This document shows, one piece after another, positions 1-6,831 of a stretch of 6,831 nt of DNA. Below the pieces are notes generated by a model. That model was not told the DNA's origin. It searched no databases and saw only the letters and a list, made by a program, of their open reading frames with translations. The DNA is from an uncultured Haloferula sp. (lineage in GTDB: Bacteria > Verrucomicrobiota > Verrucomicrobiae > Verrucomicrobiales > Akkermansiaceae), in contig CAMLOZ010000195.1 in assembly GCA_946481625.1 (NCBI GenBank), forward strand, positions 1 through 6,831, in the 5' to 3' direction. Every line of letters starts with the position of its first letter. Within the stretch, counting starts at the first letter, position 1. A program made the translations under genes and the position numbers.

Positions 1-1
1 G

Positions 2-2317
2 GCTCTCTACAAGTATCCGCAGGGAAAGTTCCCGTATACCGAGATCCGGGAGAAGAATGCCGAGCTGGGCCGCGAGGGGCCGGAACTGGAGCTGGCCGAT
101 ATGGGGATGTTCGACGAGGGGCGCTACTTCGACGTGCTCCAGGAAGTGGCCAAGCGCTCGCCGGAGGACCTGTTGTGGCGGATCACCGTGACGAACCGGG
201 GACCCGATGCGGCGCCGATCCACGTGCTCCCGACCTTGTGGTTCCGGAATGTCTGGAAGTGGGGGAGCGAACGGGAAACGCCCCTGCGCAAACCTTCAAT
301 CGCATTACATGGAGATCACCTTTTCGCATCGCATGAGACCTTCGGCGATTTTCTCTTCTATGCGGACTCGCCGGATGCGGAGGAAGAGCCGGAGTGGCTC
401 TTCACTGAGAACGAAACGGACTACCCGGCCATCTACGGGATCGGCGGGCCGACCGAATATGTGAAGGACGCCTTCCACAAGCTGCTCATCCAAGGGAAGA
501 AGGAAGCGGTATCCCCGCTCCCGATGGGCACGAAGGCGGCGGCGCACATGAAACTCATGGTGCCCGCGGGCGGCACCGTCACGATCCGCTGCCGCTTGCA
601 CTCGACGACCTCGTCGAACGAGATCACCGGCCTCGCGAAGTTCGAGGAGACTCTCGCGGAGCGAATCGCCGAGTGCGACGAGTTCTATCGCGAGGTCATC
701 ACCCCGGGCCTCTCGCAGGAGGAATACCTGATCTGCCGGCAAGGCTATGCGGGGCTGTTGTGGACGAAGCAATTCTACCACTATGTGATCGAAGACTGGC
801 TGAAGGGGGACGCCGACGGGCCGCCGCCGCCGGCGTCGCGCCTCACCGGGCGAAATTCCGACTGGAGCCATTTCTTCGCCCGCGACGTGCTCTCGATGCC
901 GGACAAGTGGGAGTATCCCTGGTTCGCCGCCTGGGACTCGGCCTTCCACATGATCCCCTTCGCGGCGGTGGATCCGGACTTCGCGAAGGACCAGCTCCTC
1001 CTGCTGCTGCGGGAATGGTACATGCACCCGAACGGACAGCTCCCGGCCTACGAGTGGAACTTCTCCGACGTGAACCCGCCGGTCCATGCCTGGGCGGTGT
1101 GGCGGGTGTACAAGATCGCCGATCCGAAAGGCCGGCGCGACCTGTTGTTCCTGGAGCGGGCCTTCCAGAAGCTGCTGCTGAACTTCACCTGGTGGGTCAA
1201 CCGCAAGGACGTCGAGGGTCGGCATGTCTTCGGCGGCGGGTTCCTCGGGCTGGATAACATCGGGGTCTTCGATCGCTCGCACGCCCTGCCTGACGGCGGC
1301 AAGCTGCACCAGGCGGATGGCACGGCATGGATGGCTTCCTACTGTCTGCTGATGCTGGCGATGGCGCTGGAGCTCGCCAGCGAAAAGCCCGCCTACGAGG
1401 ACATCGCCTCGAAGTTCTTCGAACACTTCGTGAGCATCACGGATGCGATCAACTCGCTCGGCGGCACGGGGCTGTGGGACAACCAGGACGGCTTCTACTA
1501 CGACCAGCTCATCGTCAACCACGACGACCCGATCCCGCTGCGGATCCGCTCGCTGGTCGGCCTGCTGCCGATGTGCGCGGTGACGGTGCTCAAGCAAACC
1601 ACGATCGAGTCACTCTCCGGCTTCCGCAAGCGCATGGACTGGTTCCTGAGCAGCCGGCCGGACCTGCTGAAATACATCAATGTGCGGCGTAACACCGGCG
1701 ACAAGAAGTCCGCGTTGTGCCTGCTGGCGATCCCGTCGGAGCTGCAGCTCCGCCAAACGCTTGCGCGGATGTTCGACCCGGAGGAGTTCTTGTCGCAATA
1801 TGGCATCCGTTCGCTGAGCAAAGCACACGAGAAGAAGCCCTTCGTCTTCGAGCATGGAGGGGTGCGCAACGAGGTGAGGTACACGCCAGGGGAATCGAAC
1901 ACGGACATGTTCGGCGGGAACTCGAACTGGCGAGGGCCGATCTGGTTCCCGACGAACTTCCTGATCGTCGAGGCGCTGGAGCGCTACCACCACTTCTACG
2001 GCGACAGCTTCAAGATCGAGTATCCGACCGGCTCCGGCGTGGAGAAAACGCTCAAGGAAGTGGCGATCGACATCTGCGACCGCTTGATCTCGCTGTTCTG
2101 TCCCTGCGAGACGGGCTACCGGCCCTGCTTCGGCCCGGCGGAGCAGGCGAAGCGCTACAGCGACGTCGAGCACTGGCAGAACCTCCTGCTCTTCCACGAG
2201 TACTTCCACTCGGAGACCGGGGAGGGCTTGGGGGCATCGCACCAGACGGGGTGGACGTCATTGGTGGTGAGGCTGGTGAGGGACCGGAGGGAGAAGCTTT
2301 GTCAGAAGGCGATGTGA
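2..2317 (+). CDS. MGH1-like / GH63-type glycoside hydrolase (putative glucosidase), 5'-truncated
   Basis: The reading frame is open from the window edge (codons start at base 2) to a TGA at 2315-2317, giving 771 visible residues. Homologues run to roughly 880-900 residues, so about 100 N-terminal residues lie outside; the internal ATG at 101 is not the start, because family-like sequence continues upstream of it. Residues 1 to about 200 look like the N-terminal beta-rich domain (ITVTNRGPDAAPIHVLPTLW from residue 61). The rest is the (alpha/alpha)6 catalytic barrel. Family landmarks are AAWDSAFH (Asp312, likely general acid), GGGFLGLDNIGVFDRS (411-426), FGGNSNWRGPIWFPTN (637-652), GYRPCFG (705-711) and HSETGEGLGASHQTGWTS (736-753, where Glu738 or Glu741 is a candidate general base). 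The family is expected to hydrolyse alpha-glucosidic or related bonds in oligosaccharides or glycosylated solutes; catalytic roles are inferred by analogy to GH63. The substrate cannot be read, and localisation is unknown because the N-terminus is missing. Confidence 0.9.
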   Translation, partial: ALYKYPQGKFPYTEIREKNAELGREGPELELADMGMFDEGRYFDVLQEVAKRSPEDLLWRITVTNRGPDAAPIHVLPTLWFRNVWKWGSERETPLRKPSIALHGDHLFASHETFGDFLFYADSPDAEEEPEWLFTENETDYPAIYGIGGPTEYVKDAFHKLLIQGKKEAVSPLPMGTKAAAHMKLMVPAGGTVTIRCRLHSTTSSNEITGLAKFEETLAERIAECDEFYREVITPGLSQEEYLICRQGYAGLLWTKQFYHYVIEDWLKGDADGPPPPASRLTGRNSDWSHFFARDVLSMPDKWEYPWFAAWDSAFHMIPFAAVDPDFAKDQLLLLLREWYMHPNGQLPAYEWNFSDVNPPVHAWAVWRVYKIADPKGRRDLLFLERAFQKLLLNFTWWVNRKDVEGRHVFGGGFLGLDNIGVFDRSHALPDGGKLHQADGTAWMASYCLLMLAMALELASEKPAYEDIASKFFEHFVSITDAINSLGGTGLWDNQDGFYYDQLIVNHDDPIPLRIRSLVGLLPMCAVTVLKQTTIESLSGFRKRMDWFLSSRPDLLKYINVRRNTGDKKSALCLLAIPSELQLRQTLARMFDPEEFLSQYGIRSLSKAHEKKPFVFEHGGVRNEVRYTPGESNTDMFGGNSNWRGPIWFPTNFLIVEALERYHHFYGDSFKIEYPTGSGVEKTLKEVAIDICDRLISLFCPCETGYRPCFGPAEQAKRYSDVEHWQNLLLFHEYFHSETGEGLGASHQTGWTSLVVRLVRDRREKLCQKAM

Positions 2318-2333
2318 AGGCAATGTAGCTTTC

Positions 2334-2359
2334 GCGCCGGGTTGCTAGGGCCCCGGCGC
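2334..2359. terminator. GC-rich inverted repeat at the convergent junction, possible bidirectional terminator
   Basis: GCGCCGGG (2334-2341) pairs perfectly with CCCGGCGC (2352-2359) around a 10-base loop. The stem starts 16 bases after the glycoside hydrolase stop and covers the last codons and stop of the DUF2149 gene on the other strand. It is the only hairpin I see between the two convergent genes, so it could end transcription in both directions. Neither side has a clear T-run, so a classical intrinsic terminator is not established. Confidence 0.35.
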
Positions 2360-2683
2360 CTCGTCCTTGTGGTCGGGCACGTAGATCACCTCGCCGGATT
2401 TCAGGCGATACGCAGTGCCGAGGCGCTGTCCATCGCCGCCGAGGGTACGTTCGCTCGGGCGGTAGCGCTGGAGCTCGGTGCCTTGTTCGGTCACCACTTC
2501 CATCCCGGGTTCGCCGCTGCTCCTGGCAATCGCGGCATCCTGTTTCTTCACCAGGTTGCCGTAGCTGACGATCGCCAGCAGCAAGGCCACCGCGAAGGCG
2601 ATCCAGACATCGAAAAGATTCAGCAATCCCGCGGCCGGATCTTCATCCGCCTCACGGTGCCATCGGCGTGATTTTCTCCTCAT
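2345..2683 (-). CDS. DUF2149 family protein, ExbD-like single-pass membrane protein (HmuV-like)
   Basis: This 112-residue protein is the third gene of the operon. The start is the ATG at 2683-2681, whose bases overlap the TGA of the ExbB-like gene (ATGA); there is no clear Shine-Dalgarno sequence, so translational coupling probably drives initiation. The N-terminus is basic (MRRKSRRWHR), followed by an acidic stretch (EADEDP), then one membrane helix at about residues 24-41 (FDVWIAFAVALLLAIVSY). The rest is a soluble domain with the DUF2149-like motif LGTAYRLKSGEVIYVP (88-103). By the positive-inside rule the N-terminus is cytoplasmic and the C-terminal domain periplasmic, the topology of ExbD/TolR. 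Asp25 lies at the start of the helix in an FDV context, like the proton-carrying Asp of ExbD (IDV). I infer that it is the ExbD-like partner of the adjacent channel protein. Family assignment is firm by pattern; the motor role is inference. A much longer open frame upstream in this phase (to 3052) overlaps the ExbB-like gene and is not real. Confidence 0.85.
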   Translation of the reverse strand: MRRKSRRWHREADEDPAAGLLNLFDVWIAFAVALLLAIVSYGNLVKKQDAAIARSSGEPGMEVVTEQGTELQRYRPSERTLGGDGQRLGTAYRLKSGEVIYVPDHKDEAPGP

Positions 2684-3252
2684 CGCGGCGCGTCGGGATG
2701 GATTGAGAGAACGTGCTCCAGATCGCTCATGTCCTGATCGTACCAATTCCGGCGCACGGTGTTCATGGTGTAGGCGACGCAGCCGATGAGCACGCCGATG
2801 ACGGTGGCGGTGAACGCGACCACCAGGTTGCCCGAAAGCAGCCTCATATCGCCGGAGGCCAACCCGGTGAGCGCCGGACCCAAGGGAATCAGCGTGCCCA
2901 TGAGGCCGAGCATGGGGGCGATGCGCGTGATCCACGTGAGCTTCGAGAGCCCGGCGGCGAGCGACATTTCGAGGTCCGCCACCGTCTTGTGATGCTGGTC
3001 CGGCTGAACTGCATCGGCTTTCGCGAAGCGGGCCGGCAGCCCGTGGGGGCATTCCCGCAGATGACGCACCGCATCATGGTGGTTTTTCCGCGCCAAGGCA
3101 AAGGCCCGGCGCACGGACCGGCGTGTGAATGCCTCGCGCACCATGCCGCCGGTGAGCAGCAAGGTCCACGCGCCCAGACCGAGCAGTCCCACCAGCGTGG
3201 GGATCAGCAGGGCATTCGAGATCTGATAGAGCGAGTTCTGGAGCGTATCCAT
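2680..3252 (-). CDS. MotA/TolQ/ExbB proton-channel family protein (HmuU-like)
   Basis: This 190-residue inner-membrane protein (numbered from the second Met) has three predicted helices: about 13-35 (ALLIPTLVGLLGLGAWTLLL region), 112-131 (APMLGLMGTLIPLGPALTGL) and 143-163 (LVVAFTATVIGVLIGCVAYTM). The loop after helix 1 (REAFTRRSVRRAFALARK) is strongly basic and so cytoplasmic, giving the short outside N-terminus typical of ExbB. The APMLGLMGT motif is the ExbB/TolQ family signature, and Thr150 in helix 3 matches the conserved pore Thr. The position of the usual helix-3 Glu appears to be Val145. Proteins of this family conduct protons and drive a partner. Two adjacent ATGs are possible starts: 3255, which overlaps the cobN-like TGA as ATGA, or 3252, which lies 7 bases from an AGGAA and is preferred here. 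An extended frame reaching 3327 runs into the cobN-like gene and is unlikely. The stop overlaps the DUF2149 start. The likely role is to energise the CobN-like protein or an associated transport step together with DUF2149. Confidence 0.88.
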   Translation of the reverse strand: MDTLQNSLYQISNALLIPTLVGLLGLGAWTLLLTGGMVREAFTRRSVRRAFALARKNHHDAVRHLRECPHGLPARFAKADAVQPDQHHKTVADLEMSLAAGLSKLTWITRIAPMLGLMGTLIPLGPALTGLASGDMRLLSGNLVVAFTATVIGVLIGCVAYTMNTVRRNWYDQDMSDLEHVLSIHPDAPR

Positions 3253-6200
3253 CATGGCATTCCTGATTTGAAAACGAAGCCCCCGGCAAGCAGCAGGAGG
3301 AAGACGGCGAGCATGGCGCACTCCCACAAGGGGCCATGCTCGGGCGCGGCAAGCGGTGCAGCCGGAGATTGCGGGACCTCCTCCAGTTTCTGCCCGGCCA
3401 CCTTCTCCGCGCCACCGGCAGCGGAAGTCTCGGCGGCCTTCTCTTTCAAGGCGGCGGCGAGTCCGGCACTGGCGGGATCGCCGGTCGAGACGAGCGTCTG
3501 GGTGGTGAAATCGCGCAGCTTGTCGTTCCCGCCGCCAACCAGGCCGCCGGATTCACCATGCTTCGCGACGGACTCGGCATAGACGCGCGAGAGTTCGGCG
3601 ATCTGAACCGCAGTCGCATCCCAGAGTCCCTTGCGGGCGGACTCCAGCAGGGTGGCGGCGATTTCCTGCAAGGCATGGGGCGAGACTTCCTCGAAGAATT
3701 CGCTCATGGCGAGCTGCTCGCGGTCCCGGATGTAGGTTTCGTAAATGTCGTTCCACGTGCCCTGGCTCACGCTTTCGGGCCGGGTGACGGACCACCCGAA
3801 GGTGTTCTTCACCATCTCCGCGATGTGGCCCGCACCGGCATAGCCGTTGCCTTTCATACCCTCGATCCATTTGCGGTTCAGGAGTTCGGAGCGGAAGTTG
3901 GCCGCCAGCACTTCCTCGAAATCGCGGATGCGGGCACCGCCCGGGTCGCGCACGTCGGCGATGAAGGCGGCAGGAGACTTTCCCGTGACCTTCTTCACGG
4001 CCATGCTCAGACCGCCGAGGTATTCGTAGGCATGATGGTTGGAAAGCTGGCTGGTCATGTTCGAGGCCCAGACCCGCAGGACGGTGTCGGTGCCTTGCAG
4101 GGCCTCTTCATACAAGCCGCCCACCTGTTTGCCCCAGGTGTCGCCGCTGTAAACGTAGCTCATGTTGTCCATGTACACGCTGCTGACCTCGTCGTCGTTA
4201 TCCCATACCCCGGAACGCGGGATCAGGTAGAGGATGTTGGTGCCGCTGACATTTCCCGGCTTGGTGCCGAAGATTCGCGCCACGGAATACTTTCCCGCGT
4301 CGTCCGCGGAGAAGCCTTTCACCTCCAGTCGGGAACGCATCGCCACGGAGTGATCGCGCACCGGATTCACCGCCTCGTCCGCCGCGGCGGCGAGTCGCAC
4401 GGCCTTGTCGAGCAGCTTGACCCGGGAAGGGAAGTTCTCCTTGTACATCCCGCCCATCGCGATGAAGACATCGACCCGCGGACGACCGAGTTCCTCCGAT
4501 GGGATGAGTTCGACGTCGATGACGAGATTGCTGGAGTTCCACACCGGCCGCACGCCTAACAACCAGAGGATCTGCCCTTCCATCACGCCGAAGTCGCGCA
4601 TGGTGTCCATGCCGTTGAGATCCATCCCGATCTTCTCGGGCTTCCGGGTACGGAGCAACTCGTTCACCAGTTGCTTCGCCACTTCCCATGCGGGCCGTGT
4701 CGGAAACTCCTCGGGATTGAGCGAGTAGAGATTGCGGCCCGTCGGAAGCGTCGCCGGATTGCGGATCGGATCGGGGCCGGGACCGGCTTCGAGATAACCG
4801 CCATCGAGCGCATGGAGCAGCCCGCGCGGCTCGACATCCGCGTCCATCAGCTTCGCCAGCATCCCGCGGGCGAACTCCACATCCTTCTGCAAACCGGCAG
4901 GAATCGGAACCTTCGGATCCGCCCGGTCTTCGAGACAGGCATGGAGGAAGACCGCCGCCTGTTCACGGAGTTCCTGGCGATGTTCGTTCGCATCGGCACC
5001 GGTTGCGGCCGCAAAACGGTTGAGGAAGCCGCTGCCGAGGATGGAGACAAGGTAAGGCACGCGGTCCGCCTCGACCGGAGGCCTGCCTAAGACGTGCAGC
5101 CGAACAGGCGTCTGCGATTCATAGAGCTCGTGAAGATGGGCATCGAGCTTGCGGATCCCTTCGTCATCGAAGGGCGCGCCGCTCTTCGACGGGTCCGCGA
5201 TATCATCGAGATGCTCCGCCGCGGAAAGACGGGTGATGTTCTTGCGGAACTCCTCGCGAAGCAGGCCGTTTTCCAGCGTGTTGAACTTGTGGATCTCCTC
5301 GTGGATGTTCTGGAACTTGTCCCCGAGCCCCGCACCCACGGTCGGCGGCGGCAGGTGATCGGCGAGCACCGCGTACGAACGGCGGCGGGCAAGCGTCGAT
5401 TCGCCGAGGTTGTCGGTGATCCAAAGATCGATCACCGGAAGCCTGCCGACGCAGATGTCGCTCCAGCAATCGGCGGACAGGCCGGTCTCCTTGCCCGGCA
5501 GCAACTCAAGCGAGCCGTGGGTGCCCCAGTGGACGATGGCGTCCGCCTTGAATTCACGGTCGAGCCACCAGTAGAAGGCGAGGTAGTTGTGCGGCGGCGG
5601 CACGTCGCGCGAGTGCAGCAGCTTGTCATCCTGTTTCTCCGCTCGCTCGGGCTGGGGCATGAGGACGACGTTCCCGAGCTTGATGCGGGGCAGCACGATG
5701 TGCGGCTCGCCGTTCCGAGTGACCACCATCAGGCGGCCGGGCGGCGGACCGTGCTTGTCGATCACCGCCTGGCGGTTGGCGGGGCTGAGTTCCTCCTCGA
5801 ACCAGCGGATGTAGGTGGAAAGCGGGATCAACACCGGATCGCCTTCGTCCGCCTGCCGTTCGAGATCGCCCTGCGCCCAAGGTCCGAGATTGCGGCCACC
5901 GCCGCGGATGCGGGCGATCAAATCTTCCGCGGTGGCAGGACGATCAGCCACGGCATAACCGGCCTCTTCCATTTCGGGAAGGAAGCGGATCAGGCTTTCC
6001 GGGCCGTCGAGGAAAGCACCGGTCGGGCTGCCGCGCATGAAGTCATCCTGACCGAGGCTCTTGTTGTAGTAGATCAGCGCGATCTTCTTGTCCGCATTCG
6101 CCTTCGCATGCAGCGCGGCCCAGCGTGCGGCCCGGGCGGCAAAGGTTTCGACCCGCTCCGGAATCGGCTCGTGCAGACGGAAGCCCTGAATATTCGCTTT

Positions 6201-6830
6201 CAAACCACCCACCACGATCGGCTCGATGGTGCCCCAGGATTCCTGGAGCGACATGAACATGCCGATGTCCCGCGGCGACATCCCGGCCGGGTCCGCCTGC
6301 CACTCGGCCACGGTGGACCCGAGCATGGAGATCGGACGCAAGTAGGGCACATCGAGCTGCTTGAGGAAGGCATTGCTGTTCCAGGTCGAGCCATGCCGGT
6401 CCTCGATCAACACGTCCGGCTTGGCCGTCAGGATCAAGGAGCCGACCTTGTCCCCGTGATCGCCGAAGACGACGACGGGATTCAATCCGACCTTCTCGAG
6501 CGCCGCGATTTGTGCGTCGATCACCTTCAAGTCGCGGGTGATCCAGAACGACTGCTGGATGATCATCACCGCAGTGGACGCCCCCTCTTTCCAATGTCCC
6601 TTCGCGGTCTTGAAGGCGCGGTACTGTTCGAAGCTTTCGAAGGCATCCTCCTGCGCCGGATCGTAAAAGCCACATTCAGGGATCATCGCCGGCGGCTCGA
6701 TCTCCTTCGTGCCGCCGAGGTATTTCGTCTGCAGATAAGTGATCATTCGCGGAATGTTCACCGGACCGTTCGGCCGCCAGTAGGAGACCACGGCATCGTC
6801 GCGCTTCAGTAAGCCCGCCTTCTCCAGATC
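3252..6830 (-). CDS. CobN/BchH-family chelatase large subunit with C-terminal membrane anchor (HmuS-like), 5'-truncated
   Basis: The frame is open from the right edge to a TGA at 3254-3252, giving 1192 visible residues. Full family members are about 1250-1450 residues, so the N-terminus is outside; the in-frame GTG at 6791 is internal. CobN/BchH landmarks in order are HWGTHGSLELLPGK (434-447), a GLSADCWSD segment, ARRRSYAVLADHLPPP (from 481), GRPRVDV (782-788), ARIFGTKPGNVSGT (851-864) and NRKWIEGMKGNGYAGAG (from 985). This is the subunit that binds the tetrapyrrole and inserts or, in HmuS-like proteins, possibly removes the metal. After the CobN domain comes an Ala/Glu/Pro-rich linker (about 1129-1167) and one hydrophobic helix (1168-1187), ending FKSGMP. 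Canonical CobN is soluble, so this is a membrane-anchored type. The genes directly downstream encode an ExbB-like channel and DUF2149, as in hmu-type loci, and no CobS, CobT or Mg-chelatase AAA+ gene is visible. The automatic name 'cobaltochelatase CobN' may mislead about substrate; family membership is certain, metal and direction are not. Confidence 0.92.
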   Translation of the reverse strand, partial: DLEKAGLLKRDDAVVSYWRPNGPVNIPRMITYLQTKYLGGTKEIEPPAMIPECGFYDPAQEDAFESFEQYRAFKTAKGHWKEGASTAVMIIQQSFWITRDLKVIDAQIAALEKVGLNPVVVFGDHGDKVGSLILTAKPDVLIEDRHGSTWNSNAFLKQLDVPYLRPISMLGSTVAEWQADPAGMSPRDIGMFMSLQESWGTIEPIVVGGLKANIQGFRLHEPIPERVETFAARAARWAALHAKANADKKIALIYYNKSLGQDDFMRGSPTGAFLDGPESLIRFLPEMEEAGYAVADRPATAEDLIARIRGGGRNLGPWAQGDLERQADEGDPVLIPLSTYIRWFEEELSPANRQAVIDKHGPPPGRLMVVTRNGEPHIVLPRIKLGNVVLMPQPERAEKQDDKLLHSRDVPPPHNYLAFYWWLDREFKADAIVHWGTHGSLELLPGKETGLSADCWSDICVGRLPVIDLWITDNLGESTLARRRSYAVLADHLPPPTVGAGLGDKFQNIHEEIHKFNTLENGLLREEFRKNITRLSAAEHLDDIADPSKSGAPFDDEGIRKLDAHLHELYESQTPVRLHVLGRPPVEADRVPYLVSILGSGFLNRFAAATGADANEHRQELREQAAVFLHACLEDRADPKVPIPAGLQKDVEFARGMLAKLMDADVEPRGLLHALDGGYLEAGPGPDPIRNPATLPTGRNLYSLNPEEFPTRPAWEVAKQLVNELLRTRKPEKIGMDLNGMDTMRDFGVMEGQILWLLGVRPVWNSSNLVIDVELIPSEELGRPRVDVFIAMGGMYKENFPSRVKLLDKAVRLAAAADEAVNPVRDHSVAMRSRLEVKGFSADDAGKYSVARIFGTKPGNVSGTNILYLIPRSGVWDNDDEVSSVYMDNMSYVYSGDTWGKQVGGLYEEALQGTDTVLRVWASNMTSQLSNHHAYEYLGGLSMAVKKVTGKSPAAFIADVRDPGGARIRDFEEVLAANFRSELLNRKWIEGMKGNGYAGAGHIAEMVKNTFGWSVTRPESVSQGTWNDIYETYIRDREQLAMSEFFEEVSPHALQEIAATLLESARKGLWDATAVQIAELSRVYAESVAKHGESGGLVGGGNDKLRDFTTQTLVSTGDPASAGLAAALKEKAAETSAAGGAEKVAGQKLEEVPQSPAAPLAAPEHGPLWECAMLAVFLLLLAGGFVFKSGMP
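3260..3264 (-). promoter_or_regulatory. Shine-Dalgarno-like AGGAA before the ExbB-like gene
   Basis: On the minus strand AGGAA lies inside the last codons of the cobN-like gene, 4 bases before the ATG at 3255 and 7 bases before the ATG at 3252. The spacing favours the second ATG. Together with the overlapping stop codon it suggests coupled re-initiation. Confidence 0.45.
3270..3329 (-). other. C-terminal transmembrane segment of the CobN-like protein
   Basis: Residues 1168-1187 of the visible protein (LWECAMLAVFLLLLAGGFVF) form one uninterrupted hydrophobic stretch long enough to span the membrane. The preceding residues (APEHGP) carry an acidic residue and no Lys or Arg, and the following tail (KSGMP) carries a Lys. 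The positive-inside rule therefore weakly favours a cytoplasmic C-terminus and a periplasmic catalytic body. Confirmation needs the missing N-terminus. Confidence 0.75.
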
Positions 6831-6831
6831 G

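Noticed and set aside
305..1597. 430-codon open frame on the - strand
   Set aside because: Antisense to the glycoside hydrolase catalytic domain; its composition is dominated by Arg, Glu, Val and His from reverse reading of a real gene.
2345..3052. 235-codon version of the DUF2149 frame
   Set aside because: The first 123 codons overlap the ExbB-like gene in another frame and are Arg/His-rich; the real start is the ATG at 2683, coupled to the preceding stop.
2713..3582. 289-codon open frame on the + strand
   Set aside because: It is antisense to the ExbB-like gene and the end of the cobN-like gene, is rich in His, Gly and Arg, and shows no motif.
3336..4559. 407-codon open frame on the + strand
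   Set aside because: Antisense shadow of the cobN-like gene, with no family motif and no plausible fold.
3252..6791. GTG at 6791 as the start of the cobN-like gene
   Set aside because: The frame stays open to the right edge with plausible protein sequence (DLEKAGLLKRDDAV), and homologues are longer, so the gene starts outside the window.
5094..6812. 572-codon open frame on the + strand
   Set aside because: It is antisense to the well-conserved cobN-like gene; the product has no recognisable motif and is Arg/His/Gly-rich, as expected of a shadow frame in GC-rich DNA.
1..6831. CRISPR arrays, tRNA or rRNA genes, insertion sequences, long repeats
   Set aside because: None was seen by eye; almost every base is covered by the four coding regions.

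Overview
The window is GC-rich (about 60-65% by eye) and almost entirely coding. It comes from a bacterium, most likely Gram-negative: it carries an ExbB/TolQ-type proton channel, an ExbD-like partner and a CobN-like large chelatase subunit. The style of the proteins (a GH63/MGH1-like glucosidase next to an HmuS-like CobN operon) would fit Verrucomicrobiota of the Luteolibacter/Haloferula kind or a related group. That placement is a guess from protein style, since no marker gene is present.

Left part (2-2317, + strand): the last 771 codons of a large MGH1-like/GH63-type glycoside hydrolase, with its N-terminus outside the window. It ends 27 bases before the stop codon of a gene on the opposite strand. 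The short convergent junction holds a perfect 8-bp GC-rich inverted repeat.

Right part (2345-6830, - strand): a tight three-gene operon read from right to left. First is a 5'-truncated cobN-like gene (1192 visible residues) whose product ends in a low-complexity linker and a single C-terminal membrane segment. Next is a MotA/TolQ/ExbB-family proton-channel gene, then a small DUF2149 gene with one membrane helix carrying an Asp. The stop and start codons overlap at both junctions, which points to translational coupling and fixed stoichiometry.

How the operon may work: the set CobN-like + ExbB-like + DUF2149 resembles the S, U and V parts of the Bacteroidota haem-uptake hmu loci (hmuYRSTUV), as I remember them. 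It differs from the aerobic cobalamin cobaltochelatase, which pairs CobN with the AAA+ proteins CobS and CobT; no AAA+ gene is visible here. My reading is a membrane-anchored tetrapyrrole chelatase or dechelatase coupled to a small proton-driven motor. Metal, tetrapyrrole and direction of reaction cannot be read from this sequence. The glycoside hydrolase is probably unrelated to the operon, since it is convergent with it.
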